Part shown: positions 1-5,907 of the stretch, piece by piece
How the letters are laid out: every line of letters begins with the position of its first letter
Position numbering within the stretch: position 1 is the first letter of the stretch
Source: Candidatus Heimdallarchaeota archaeon
Lineage (GTDB): Archaea; Asgardarchaeota; Heimdallarchaeia; Heimdallarchaeales; Kariarchaeaceae
Length of the DNA stretch: 9,510 bases
Direction of reading: 5' to 3'
Assembly (NCBI GenBank): GCA_022574115.1
Contig: JACZSS010000054.1
Span: forward strand, 1-9,510
Program-made: the position numbers and the translations under genes
The notes under the pieces: model-generated
Database searches by the model: none
Told to the model about the DNA's origin: nothing
The model's input: only the letters and a program-made list of their open reading frames with translations

Positions 1-41
1 AGCATGTCTACATCTAGCTCCCAATTTTCTACTTTAATCAT
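1..41 (-). CDS. 5' end of a gene cut by the window edge, possible DUF1326 partner of DUF2182
   Basis: An ATG at 41-39 opens a frame that stays open to the window edge and encodes MIKVENWELDVDM. It begins 26 nt after the stop codon of the DUF2182 gene on the same strand, so the two probably share a transcript. A GTGA lies 5 nt before the ATG, a partial match to an archaeal ribosome binding site, as expected for a downstream cistron. DUF1326 proteins are often encoded next to DUF2182 proteins, and they usually open with a short W-x-(L/I)-x-G/D-like strand before a Cys-rich CNC...CPC motif. The visible W-E-L-D-V-D would fit that opening, but the cysteines would lie outside the window. That a gene starts here is moderately supported; its family is only inferred from context. 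Confidence 0.5.
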   Translation of the reverse strand, partial: MIKVENWELDVDM

Positions 42-67
42 AATTTTCACTTTTTTTGATTTACATT

Positions 68-823
68 TTATATAATCATGAATACCAAACCAAATATTAC
101 AAACACGTATCCGATTATTTTAGCTAAGAACTGACCGTTGGAAGATATTTTTTCAATGAAAATAAATATTCCAATTAATCCCATATAGGCTGGATTCATC
201 ATACCCGCTGCAATTAATGCAATCATTAGTCCCCAACAGCAGCCTACACAGTAAATTCCATGTATACTCCCCATTTTTATTGCACCTAATGAGCCATCTT
301 GCCATCCATGTGATAGAAATTGTATAGGTGACCTACAATGACCCAAACAGAGATTTTTCCAATGAGTTGATTGGTATAAGCCAGCTAATACAAATGCACT
401 TCCAGCGATTAACCTGTTCCAAGGCTTGAATATTGGATATATGACGAAATTAATCACTGCTAATCCTGTTCCCATCAATCCCCATATAACGAAATATCCT
501 AGGACAAAAAGAAAAGTAGGGACTACATTATGCCCAAATTGCACTCGTGACTGACTTAGTTTTGTGAATAACAGCACCATTGGTATAATTGAAGGAAGCA
601 TCATTGCAACCATCATTACCGTCCATACGAATACGAAATTAAATGGAAATATGACATCATTGTCTGAAATAAAGGGAATAACATATAATTGCGTTTGTAA
701 ACTAACCATCCAAGCTAAAGCTGATATTATTATCAGTGTTAAGGAAATTCCAATTTTCTGCCTGGAGGAAAGCAAGGTGCTATCTCCAAAATTTTGCGAA
801 CTTACAGCTTGTTCGGTATTCAC
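68..823 (-). CDS. DUF2182 family polytopic membrane protein, predicted metal-binding
   Basis: A 251-residue integral membrane protein of the DUF2182 family (COG5486, described as predicted metal-binding). No reaction is established for the family. About six or seven hydrophobic segments are visible, near residues 25-45, 60-88, 103-130, 137-152, 185-208, 210-224 and 233-251. Family hallmarks are the W67...MMLPS motif at 74-78, a C159-L-G-H-C163 motif followed by R-S-P, the cluster C192-V-G-C195-C196-W at the start of the fifth segment, and E224-K225. These Cys and His residues are candidate metal or redox ligands. The start is a GTG at 823. Reading upstream in frame gives no ATG, GTG or TTG before a stop at 874-872, and the next internal Met lies after the first membrane helix has begun. 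A TATA-like box 25 nt upstream supports this start. The downstream partial gene is probably cotranscribed. Family assignment is firm; function is unknown. Confidence 0.88.
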   Translation of the reverse strand: MNTEQAVSSQNFGDSTLLSSRQKIGISLTLIIISALAWMVSLQTQLYVIPFISDNDVIFPFNFVFVWTVMMVAMMLPSIIPMVLLFTKLSQSRVQFGHNVVPTFLFVLGYFVIWGLMGTGLAVINFVIYPIFKPWNRLIAGSAFVLAGLYQSTHWKNLCLGHCRSPIQFLSHGWQDGSLGAIKMGSIHGIYCVGCCWGLMIALIAAGMMNPAYMGLIGIFIFIEKISSNGQFLAKIIGYVFVIFGLVFMII

Positions 824-843
824 GTGTATTGAGATTACGCAAA

Positions 844-856
844 TTATTAAAAAGTC
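844..856 (-). promoter_or_regulatory. TATA-like promoter of the DUF2182 gene
   Basis: Read on the minus strand, positions 856-844 give GACTTTTTAATAA, an archaeal-type TATA element. Its centre (about 848) is 25 nt before the GTG start at 823. No Shine-Dalgarno lies between them, which suggests a leaderless transcript. Assigned by eye only, in an AT-rich region. Confidence 0.4.
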
Positions 857-950
857 ATTGTCGATCAGCCATTATTAAACTTGAAATAAAAGCAATAATT
901 TTGATTATTATTGGTTTTAAATCTATTTCGTATTGTCAGCCTATAATGTA

Positions 951-994
951 TTTAATTTGTGAGTGCATTAATAAGAGAGCACTTACAAATTAAA
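951..994. repeat. Inverted repeat, 16-bp stem with 12-nt loop
   Basis: The arm 951-966 (TTTAATTTGTGAGTGC) pairs with 979-994 (GCACTTACAAATTAAA) over 16 positions. Fifteen are Watson-Crick pairs and one is a G-T wobble (961 with 984). The loop is ATTAATAAGAGA, 967-978. It lies 128 bp upstream of the DUF2182 start and 374 bp upstream of the LysE start, in no recognised gene. It could be an operator, an RNA hairpin or a remnant of a small mobile repeat. The structure itself is read directly; its role is unknown. Confidence 0.75.
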
Positions 995-1234
995 ATATAA
1001 TTATCAACGAATACTAGATGCAGCCTTATGTACGTCTAATACACAATTCGATAATTTGTGAAATCCGATTTTCATTAATCAACTAATCAATCTATCATAA
1101 TTGAGAATTCATTATACCATAAGCAGTAATCAAACAAGCAAACAACCATACAATCCATCTGAAAATTAAGTATATTGTTCAAAATCTATTTTTGATGACA
1201 TTAAACTATCTTCAAATTTAGTTAAATAATTATG

Positions 1235-1266
1235 ACTAATAAACTTGTTAATTGTGATTTATTAGT
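1235..1266. repeat. Inverted repeat, 9-bp perfect arms
   Basis: ACTAATAAA at 1235-1243 and TTTATTAGT at 1258-1266 are exact reverse complements separated by 14 nt. The element sits about 100 bp upstream of the LysE start. All pairs but one are A-T, so chance is a real possibility; a regulatory site for LysE is the alternative. Confidence 0.4.
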
Positions 1267-1337
1267 AATGTGATCCGCAAGGACCCATCTATCATTTTTC
1301 ATATGAGTGAACCATTCAGTCGTGTTATAAATGCAAA

Positions 1338-1346
1338 TCTATAAAC
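1338..1346 (+). promoter_or_regulatory. TATA-like promoter of the LysE gene
   Basis: The sequence TCTATAAAC is centred near 1342, 27 nt before the ATG at 1369, with no Shine-Dalgarno in between, consistent with a leaderless transcript. A second TATA-like string, TTATAAATG at 1325-1333, lies 40 nt upstream of the ATG and would give a leader of about 14 nt, so the exact box is not settled. Confidence 0.5.
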
Positions 1347-1368
1347 TCAAACGACTTCGATATGTAGT

Positions 1369-2040
1369 ATGGTTCTCTCCTTTGATCAAATCATCTTGCT
1401 CATCGGCCTCGGATTTACATTGGCAGCACCCCTTGGACCAGTAAATGCGGAAATCATCAGAAAATCGACCCAACACAAATTAGGTTGGGGATTCGGGATC
1501 CTGACTGGATTTGGGGCCATGACGGGTGATTTTGTCATCGCTACATCGATATTATATCTCGGAAATGAAATTTTTCTGGAGTTCATTGAAATTAAGGAAG
1601 TCAAAATCGGTTTATTACTGCTGAACATTTTCGTTTTATCTTTTATCGCCTATATGGGTTTAAAAGTTGACTACGCATCACTTGCCAAGGAACAACGCGA
1701 TAAAGTTAGTCAATATACCCTGGGTAAAATAGGTAAGCAGTATGTTTTGGGATTTGCAATAGTAGTAACTTCACCATGGAGCTACCTTTGGTGGACAAGT
1801 TTTGGTACTGTAATTCTAGAATCTGATATCCCTCTCGGTGATAATCTTGAAAGACTCATTGTTACGATGTTCTTTCTAGCTGGAATTGCATTTTGGATTG
1901 TTTTAATTACTTTTACTCTAGCTATGAGTCACAAAGTTGCAGAACCACGGTTTCTTATTTATATACAAAAAATAGCCGCACTAATCATCGCTGTTTTTGC
2001 CTTGAAATTAGTCTACGATGTCTTAATTATTATCGTGTAA
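1369..2040 (+). CDS. LysE family transporter (amino acid or small-metabolite efflux)
   Basis: A 223-residue inner-membrane protein of the LysE/RhtB superfamily, whose studied members export amino acids and related small molecules; the substrate here cannot be read from sequence. The family motif P21-L-G-P-V-N-A-E28 closes the first helix and is followed by a Gly-rich second helix (G39-W-G-F-G...G49-A...G53-D54). The second half carries S135-P-W-S-Y-L-W at the place where most relatives have Asn-Pro, a substitution worth noting. Six hydrophobic segments are visible, near 6-27, 38-63, 77-98, 125-150, 163-187 and 197-222, matching the family's size and topology. The ATG at 1369 is preceded by a TATA-like box at -27; the nearby ATG at 1362 reads straight into TAG. 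It is monocistronic by context, convergent with the surface-protein gene and 73 bp from it. Confidence 0.85.
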   Translation: MVLSFDQIILLIGLGFTLAAPLGPVNAEIIRKSTQHKLGWGFGILTGFGAMTGDFVIATSILYLGNEIFLEFIEIKEVKIGLLLLNIFVLSFIAYMGLKVDYASLAKEQRDKVSQYTLGKIGKQYVLGFAIVVTSPWSYLWWTSFGTVILESDIPLGDNLERLIVTMFFLAGIAFWIVLITFTLAMSHKVAEPRFLIYIQKIAALIIAVFALKLVYDVLIIIV

Positions 2041-2113
2041 ATGCAAGAGAGTGAATGGTCATTTCAAATCATCAATTAATGGATCGATTCAGAATACTCG
2101 AATAAGTGATCGA

Positions 2114-3496
2114 TCAAAAGACAGATCGATTCTTTTGCAATCTGACACTAATTACCAATAACATGGAAAACACAAATACATAAAATTGCGGAGCATTACT
2201 TGCTAAGGAGGTTGATTTAGTATTTTTATGCGAAGAATCTAAAATATTTGTGCCTAGCTCTGAAGTCACAAACCCGATTGACGCTGAACGCGATGATTCT
2301 ATCATAGGAGTCTGGGAACTGGGCTTCTCAGAACTTACAAGACTATCATTGATATATCCCTGATCTATAATGGTCCAATCAAAGGTATCAATAATATATT
2401 GTCTGGCAGTTGTGTTGCTGTAGTATGAATTTCCTCCGTGAAATATTATTCCAGTCTGTAAAGATAATGCAGACCAACTCACTAACAAGTTATCATAATT
2501 TGCCGTAGTAAAAGTTACGCCTAGAAACATACCATACATAAACATTGTAGCGGACACATTCCAATCACCCACTGGTTGATTGAAAGAGGAAGCATCGTGC
2601 ATCATGAAATTCATCAGTGTAACCCCAGACACGTTCCAATTACCAAGAGGTTGATTGAAAGATGAAGCGCCATTGAACATACTACCCATAGATAAGACGT
2701 CCGACACATCCCAATCACCAATAGGTTGATTAAACGAGAGGGCAAACTGAAACATATATTGCATGTTGGTAACTTTTGAAACATTCCATTCAGCTATAGA
2801 CTGATTGAACGAGACCGCGTCACGGAACATATATTGCATATTGGTGGTATTTGACACATCCCACGTACCTATGGGTTGATTGAAGGAGGAGGCTTCTCGA
2901 AACATTGCATACATGTTAGTCACAGCAGACACATCCCATTTGCTCATATTCCCTGTATGACCCAAACTTGTACAGTGAGCAAACGCTTGATAAAGGGTCG
3001 TAGTACCGTTTAAATTCAAGGCATCCCTAGCAACCAGCTTCAAATTTGTACTCCCAAGAAAGTAACTAGTAGAATTTCCCAAGCGAATTTCTCCCCATTG
3101 TGAGATTTCGATTATTTTCAATTTATCTCCACCATTGTTAAACCGCCAACCTATGAGGGTACCATTTATGGTGATAGTATAAATACCCTCTAATGGATAT
3201 GTATGCTGAACCTCCCCTTGATTCCAACGAGTTATTCTATCCTGCGTACCATCTCCCCAAACCACCAAAAAATCATAAGTACCGGTTGATTCCAGCGGTA
3301 ATTTGACCTGGTGGCTAGAGCTAGATCCCGAACTGGTGAGGATTGTATTCCATTTTGATATGAAGTTACTCATGTTATCCTGCGTAATAGTCAAATTTGA
3401 TTCATTGGTCGCGCTTACATGATGATTTATTGATGATGATACTGAGGCTAGAAGAAGTAAAAGAACAAGTCGGTCTATAGATCGAACTCTCCTCAT
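2114..3496 (-). CDS. BspA-like (DUF285) repeat surface protein, membrane-anchored
   Basis: A secreted surface protein with tandem DUF285/BspA repeats; relatives act in adhesion or surface display, but no ligand is known here. The frame is open to a GTG at 3550 (478 residues), but I choose the ATG at 3496 (460 residues). It puts MRRVRSIDR directly before a Leu-rich core and a V-S-A cleavage site, a proper signal peptide, and has a TATA-like box at -26. Numbering from this ATG: signal 1-29; a PKD-like region with a V-W-G-D-G motif at 79-83; one partial and five full 25-residue repeats (198-322) of the form MFxxAxSFNQPxGxWxVSxVTxMxx; a closing module with F-H-G-G-N and DWTI; a Ser/Thr-rich stretch (about 385-435); one C-terminal membrane helix (about 438-453) and a basic tail. 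Fourteen N-x-S/T sequons are present in the full frame. The family is secure; the exact start is likely but not certain. Confidence 0.85.
   Translation of the reverse strand: MRRVRSIDRLVLLLLLASVSSSINHHVSATNESNLTITQDNMSNFISKWNTILTSSGSSSSHQVKLPLESTGTYDFLVVWGDGTQDRITRWNQGEVQHTYPLEGIYTITINGTLIGWRFNNGGDKLKIIEISQWGEIRLGNSTSYFLGSTNLKLVARDALNLNGTTTLYQAFAHCTSLGHTGNMSKWDVSAVTNMYAMFREASSFNQPIGTWDVSNTTNMQYMFRDAVSFNQSIAEWNVSKVTNMQYMFQFALSFNQPIGDWDVSDVLSMGSMFNGASSFNQPLGNWNVSGVTLMNFMMHDASSFNQPVGDWNVSATMFMYGMFLGVTFTTANYDNLLVSWSALSLQTGIIFHGGNSYYSNTTARQYIIDTFDWTIIDQGYINDSLVSSEKPSSQTPMIESSRSASIGFVTSELGTNILDSSHKNTKSTSLASNAPQFYVFVFSMLLVISVRLQKNRSVF
2531..2905 (-). repeat. Five tandem 75-bp coding repeats (DUF285 units)
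   Basis: Five consecutive 25-codon units encode blocks starting MFREA, MFRDA, MFQFA, MFNGA and MMHDA. All are in exact register, with Phe-Asn-Gln-(Pro/Ser) at positions 8-11 and Trp-(Asp/Asn)-Val-Ser at 15-18 of each unit. A degenerate sixth unit precedes them and MFLGV opens the closing module. The DNA copies have diverged, so this is a protein-level repeat rather than a recent duplication. Confidence 0.9.
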
Positions 3497-3823
3497 GATT
3501 AAAGAATATGGAAAGTTGATATTTGAAGCAATCGCTGTAATAATAACCACAGGTGATGATTTTGAATAAGATCAGACTCCTATTGATTATAGTAATGGTT
3601 TAATCGATACAGACTTTTGTTGATTCCGAAAAATAGCTTCTTACTTTAAGGTTCCTTACTCATAAAATCCAATTCAGAAGATCGGTGAATAACGAAAATC
3701 ATTACAACATAAGTCAGGTTGCGAATTAGGAAGCGATCAATCGTTCAGGTGATGAGCGGTTGTTGAATTGAAACTTGTCTATGATGTCCTGGCAGTCCGC
3801 TGTAAGCTCAACATTATTTAACA
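3497..3823. other. Gap between chemoreceptor and surface-protein genes
   Basis: 327 bp between the chemoreceptor stop and the preferred start of the surface-protein gene. I see no gene, RNA or strong terminator. It holds the TATA-like box at 3517-3527 and, at its left end in genomic order, the optional 18-codon upstream extension of the surface-protein frame (to the GTG at 3550). A near-tandem repeat of AACATTATT (3810-3818 and 3820-3828) spans the chemoreceptor stop codon. The distance argues against a shared transcript. Confidence 0.6.
3517..3527 (-). promoter_or_regulatory. TATA-like promoter of the DUF285 protein gene
   Basis: On the minus strand, 3527-3517 reads TTCAAATATCA, centred about 26 nt before the ATG at 3496. 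This matches the spacing seen at the other genes and supports the 3496 start over the GTG at 3550, which would place the box inside the coding region. A weak match, by eye. Confidence 0.35.
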
Positions 3824-5716
3824 TTATTCCAATTTAAATCTATTGACCAATTTTGCAGTCGTAATCGATTGATCGTTAAGTTCTGTACTCTTTGCAGATA
3901 CATTTTGCATAATCGCAGTCATTTCCTCAGCAGAAGCCGCAACTTCTTCAGCTGATGCGGCTGTTTCTTCTGAAACCGAGGCCACATTCTCCATTTTTTC
4001 AGTTATATCAGTAAACGTGGTTTGAAGTTGTTGTAAAATTACTTGAGAATCTCTAGTAATATAGTCGCTTGATTTTTTGGATGAGACAGCCATTTTTCGA
4101 ATATTATCTGAAATGACTACAAATCCTTTTCCAAATTCGCCAACGTTAGCAGCCTCAATTGCTGAATTGATTGCCAAAATATTTATTTGCTCGGTTAGAT
4201 CCTTAATCACCGCCAGATTGTCGTTAATCTGGGAAATAACGGTATCAACTATCAACGAGGTTTGAGATAGTTGTTGAACAACATCGGAGATCAATTCGGC
4301 TTGATGGGTTGATCCTTTTGCCATCGATTGAGCAATGGATGCTACTTCCATGGATGTAGCATTGATTTCTTCTGTGTTGGAAGCCAGATTTTGCGCAGTG
4401 TCAATTATCAGGTCGTTTGAATCCTTCATCCCAATGATTATCTCTCTCAAATTATGATTCATGCTTTTGAAATTTTTGTAGAGAGACCCGACTTCATCGC
4501 TTCGGATAAACTCCGTTTTCAACCGCTTCACTGTCAAATCCCCTTGGGATATTTTTTCTGACCAGTCACTAATATCGTTGATTGGAATAGCAATCTCTCG
4601 AGTTACTAAAAATCCTACTATCAGAGTGACCGATATTACTAGAATGACCGTGATCGTCTGGATGTTTTCTAGATTTTGCGTTGCGGCCCCAATCGATTTT
4701 TCAATATTTTGGACATTGTTATTTGAATGAAAAATGATGATACCAACAAATTCGAATTCATTATTAATAAGTTCAGCCATTTCTTGAACTTCGGCCTCAA
4801 TTACATCGGTTTGAGTTTGAATTGAGTCTAAGATTCCCAATATACTTACCTCAATCGGCCCAGACAGTGCAGTTAAGTCAGTAACAAGCTCTTGTAAAAT
4901 AGTATTGACTTCCTCACTGACTATTCCTAAATTTTCCGTCACATGCGTATGGATTTGAGCAATCAATGATTGGAATTCGTTAAGACCAAGCTCACCTCCG
5001 CTAAAAGAGTAGATAGAATCGATTTCATTCTTAAATTGGGTAAATAAAGTATGGTTGATATCTTCAATTAAATCGATAGCTTCCAAACTACGCTGAACTT
5101 GATTTGGTATTTCCGCGCTTTGATTCAGTGCTGCTGTACCAAAAACCGGCTCAAAAGTTGTTGAGTATTTCAAGAGATTAAGTTTGCTTTCAATCATCAA
5201 TGTGCGGATCGCTAGTGTCTCTGAAGTTATTTGGGTGACAATGGGTACTGGAATTGAGTTCAAGATTGATTCTCCAAAATTTCTTAATTTTGGCTGATCT
5301 CGCCTGAGATCAAAGATTCTAAGTAGAGAGTTTGTCTCGTCAAATTTTTCAATAAACACTACCTTCTCGTACAGCTCCTGGACCTCGTTTAAATCTTCAT
5401 CAAGAGCTAAGACGAGCTCATCAAAAGCAGATTTAATAATTGAAGGTTCTACCAAATTTTGTGCATGAAACTGAATCTGTTGGAGAGCATTTTGGTATTC
5501 AGTATTCATTCTTGTTAAAATTGCATTGAGGTTGTTATTATTTTCAAGATTGGCAAAATTCTTATCGATTTGGTCGACGGCTTGCGTTGATACGTAAAAT
5601 TGAACACCAAACAGTCCTATGATGATAAAAAATGGTAGCAGGATCTTAGATCTTACAGATAGATCAAAAATGTTGTTAAATCTACGTCGTAGGCTTGAAT
5701 CTCTCCCTTTTGACAT
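3824..5716 (-). CDS. Methyl-accepting chemotaxis-type receptor with HAMP domain
   Basis: A 630-residue transmembrane sensor of the MCP family, which in studied systems passes an extracellular signal to CheA/CheW. Order of parts: cytoplasmic Arg/Lys-rich start; first membrane helix about 24-44; ectodomain about 47-352, rich in Glu, Gln, Ile and Leu and probably all helical; second helix about 353-372; HAMP about 373-430 (I-P-I-N near 377 and S406-D-E-V-G-S-L); signalling coiled coil to the end. The kinase-contact tip N512-ILAINSAIEAANVGE-527 with G529-K-G-F closely follows the usual NLLALNAAIEAARAGE...GRGF, with Asn in place of the usual Arg. The stretch S582-EETAASAEEVAASAEEMT resembles methylation sites. 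The ectodomain is not one I recognise; its length and helicity would suit a helical bimodular-type sensor, but that is a guess. No che gene is in the window. The start has a TATA-like box at -27. Confidence 0.9.
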   Translation of the reverse strand: MSKGRDSSLRRRFNNIFDLSVRSKILLPFFIIIGLFGVQFYVSTQAVDQIDKNFANLENNNNLNAILTRMNTEYQNALQQIQFHAQNLVEPSIIKSAFDELVLALDEDLNEVQELYEKVVFIEKFDETNSLLRIFDLRRDQPKLRNFGESILNSIPVPIVTQITSETLAIRTLMIESKLNLLKYSTTFEPVFGTAALNQSAEIPNQVQRSLEAIDLIEDINHTLFTQFKNEIDSIYSFSGGELGLNEFQSLIAQIHTHVTENLGIVSEEVNTILQELVTDLTALSGPIEVSILGILDSIQTQTDVIEAEVQEMAELINNEFEFVGIIIFHSNNNVQNIEKSIGAATQNLENIQTITVILVISVTLIVGFLVTREIAIPINDISDWSEKISQGDLTVKRLKTEFIRSDEVGSLYKNFKSMNHNLREIIIGMKDSNDLIIDTAQNLASNTEEINATSMEVASIAQSMAKGSTHQAELISDVVQQLSQTSLIVDTVISQINDNLAVIKDLTEQINILAINSAIEAANVGEFGKGFVVISDNIRKMAVSSKKSSDYITRDSQVILQQLQTTFTDITEKMENVASVSEETAASAEEVAASAEEMTAIMQNVSAKSTELNDQSITTAKLVNRFKLE

Positions 5717-5737
5717 GATTCAAATTTAAATTATAGC

Positions 5738-5749
5738 AAGATAAATGTT
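5738..5749 (-). promoter_or_regulatory. TATA-like promoter of the chemoreceptor gene
   Basis: On the minus strand, 5749-5738 reads AACATTTATCTT, centred about 27 nt before the ATG at 5716, with no Shine-Dalgarno between. A more A/T-rich string at 5721-5736 (CTATAATTTAAATTT) is too close to the start for a TATA box of a leaderless transcript and may act as an initiator-proximal region. Confidence 0.4.
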
Positions 5750-5862
5750 ATTTCACCAACGTAATTTAAATGTGATTTTGATTCATGCACTAATCTTACT
5801 TCCTTTTCTTTCATTATAATTCATGACAACTTGAAAATTGTAAAACAGATCAATACTAAATC

Positions 5863-5874
5863 ACTTAAAATTGA
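5863..5874 (+). promoter_or_regulatory. Possible TATA box of the ABC transporter operon
   Basis: CACTTAAAATTG is centred about 40 nt before the GTG start at 5908, which predicts a leader of about 14 nt. No clear Shine-Dalgarno follows. An alternative, TTATAAT at 5814-5820, would give a leader of about 65 nt. The choice is uncertain. Confidence 0.33.
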
Positions 5875-5907
5875 TCACACTCAAACGAATTAGAGAGCTA
5901 GTTTTCG

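Larger units (their letters stand above)
824..1368. other. Divergent intergenic region between DUF2182 and LysE genes
   Basis: 545 bp of AT-rich sequence with no convincing gene on either strand. Short open frames exist but show no recognisable protein features and no promoter-start arrangement. It holds the TATA-like boxes of both flanking genes at its two ends and two inverted repeats (951-994 and 1235-1266). The 10-mer TAATTTGTGA occurs at 953-962, inside the left arm of the larger repeat, and again at 1052-1061. No tRNA-like or rRNA-like sequence was seen. The length is unusual beside the other gaps in this window and leaves room for a small RNA or a decayed element, but neither can be shown. 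Confidence 0.6.

Noticed and set aside
51..57. Run of seven T on the plus strand as a terminator
   Set aside because: Both genes here run on the minus strand, where this is an A-run just before the downstream start. It would only serve a plus-strand gene coming from the left, which is not seen.
564..993. Two plus-strand open frames (564-878 and 736-993)
   Set aside because: They lie mostly antisense to the DUF2182 gene, have no recognisable domain or promoter-start arrangement, and the second ends inside the palindrome. They are shadows of AT-rich sequence.
824..1368. tRNA, CRISPR or transposon end in the long intergenic region
   Set aside because: No T-loop-like sequence, no regularly spaced direct repeats and no transposase fragment were found. 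The inverted repeats alone do not identify a mobile element.
1386..1628. Minus-strand open frame inside the LysE gene
   Set aside because: It is antisense to a well-supported transporter whose helices and motif are clear, and it shows no domain of its own.
2115..2137. Possible shared terminator hairpin, CAAAAGA paired with TCTTTTG
   Set aside because: The stem is only 7 bp and AT-rich, lies within the end of the surface-protein coding sequence, and has no T-run after it on either strand.
4077..4265. Plus-strand open frame opposite the chemoreceptor tip
   Set aside because: It is the antisense of the most conserved part of the receptor and has no features of its own.
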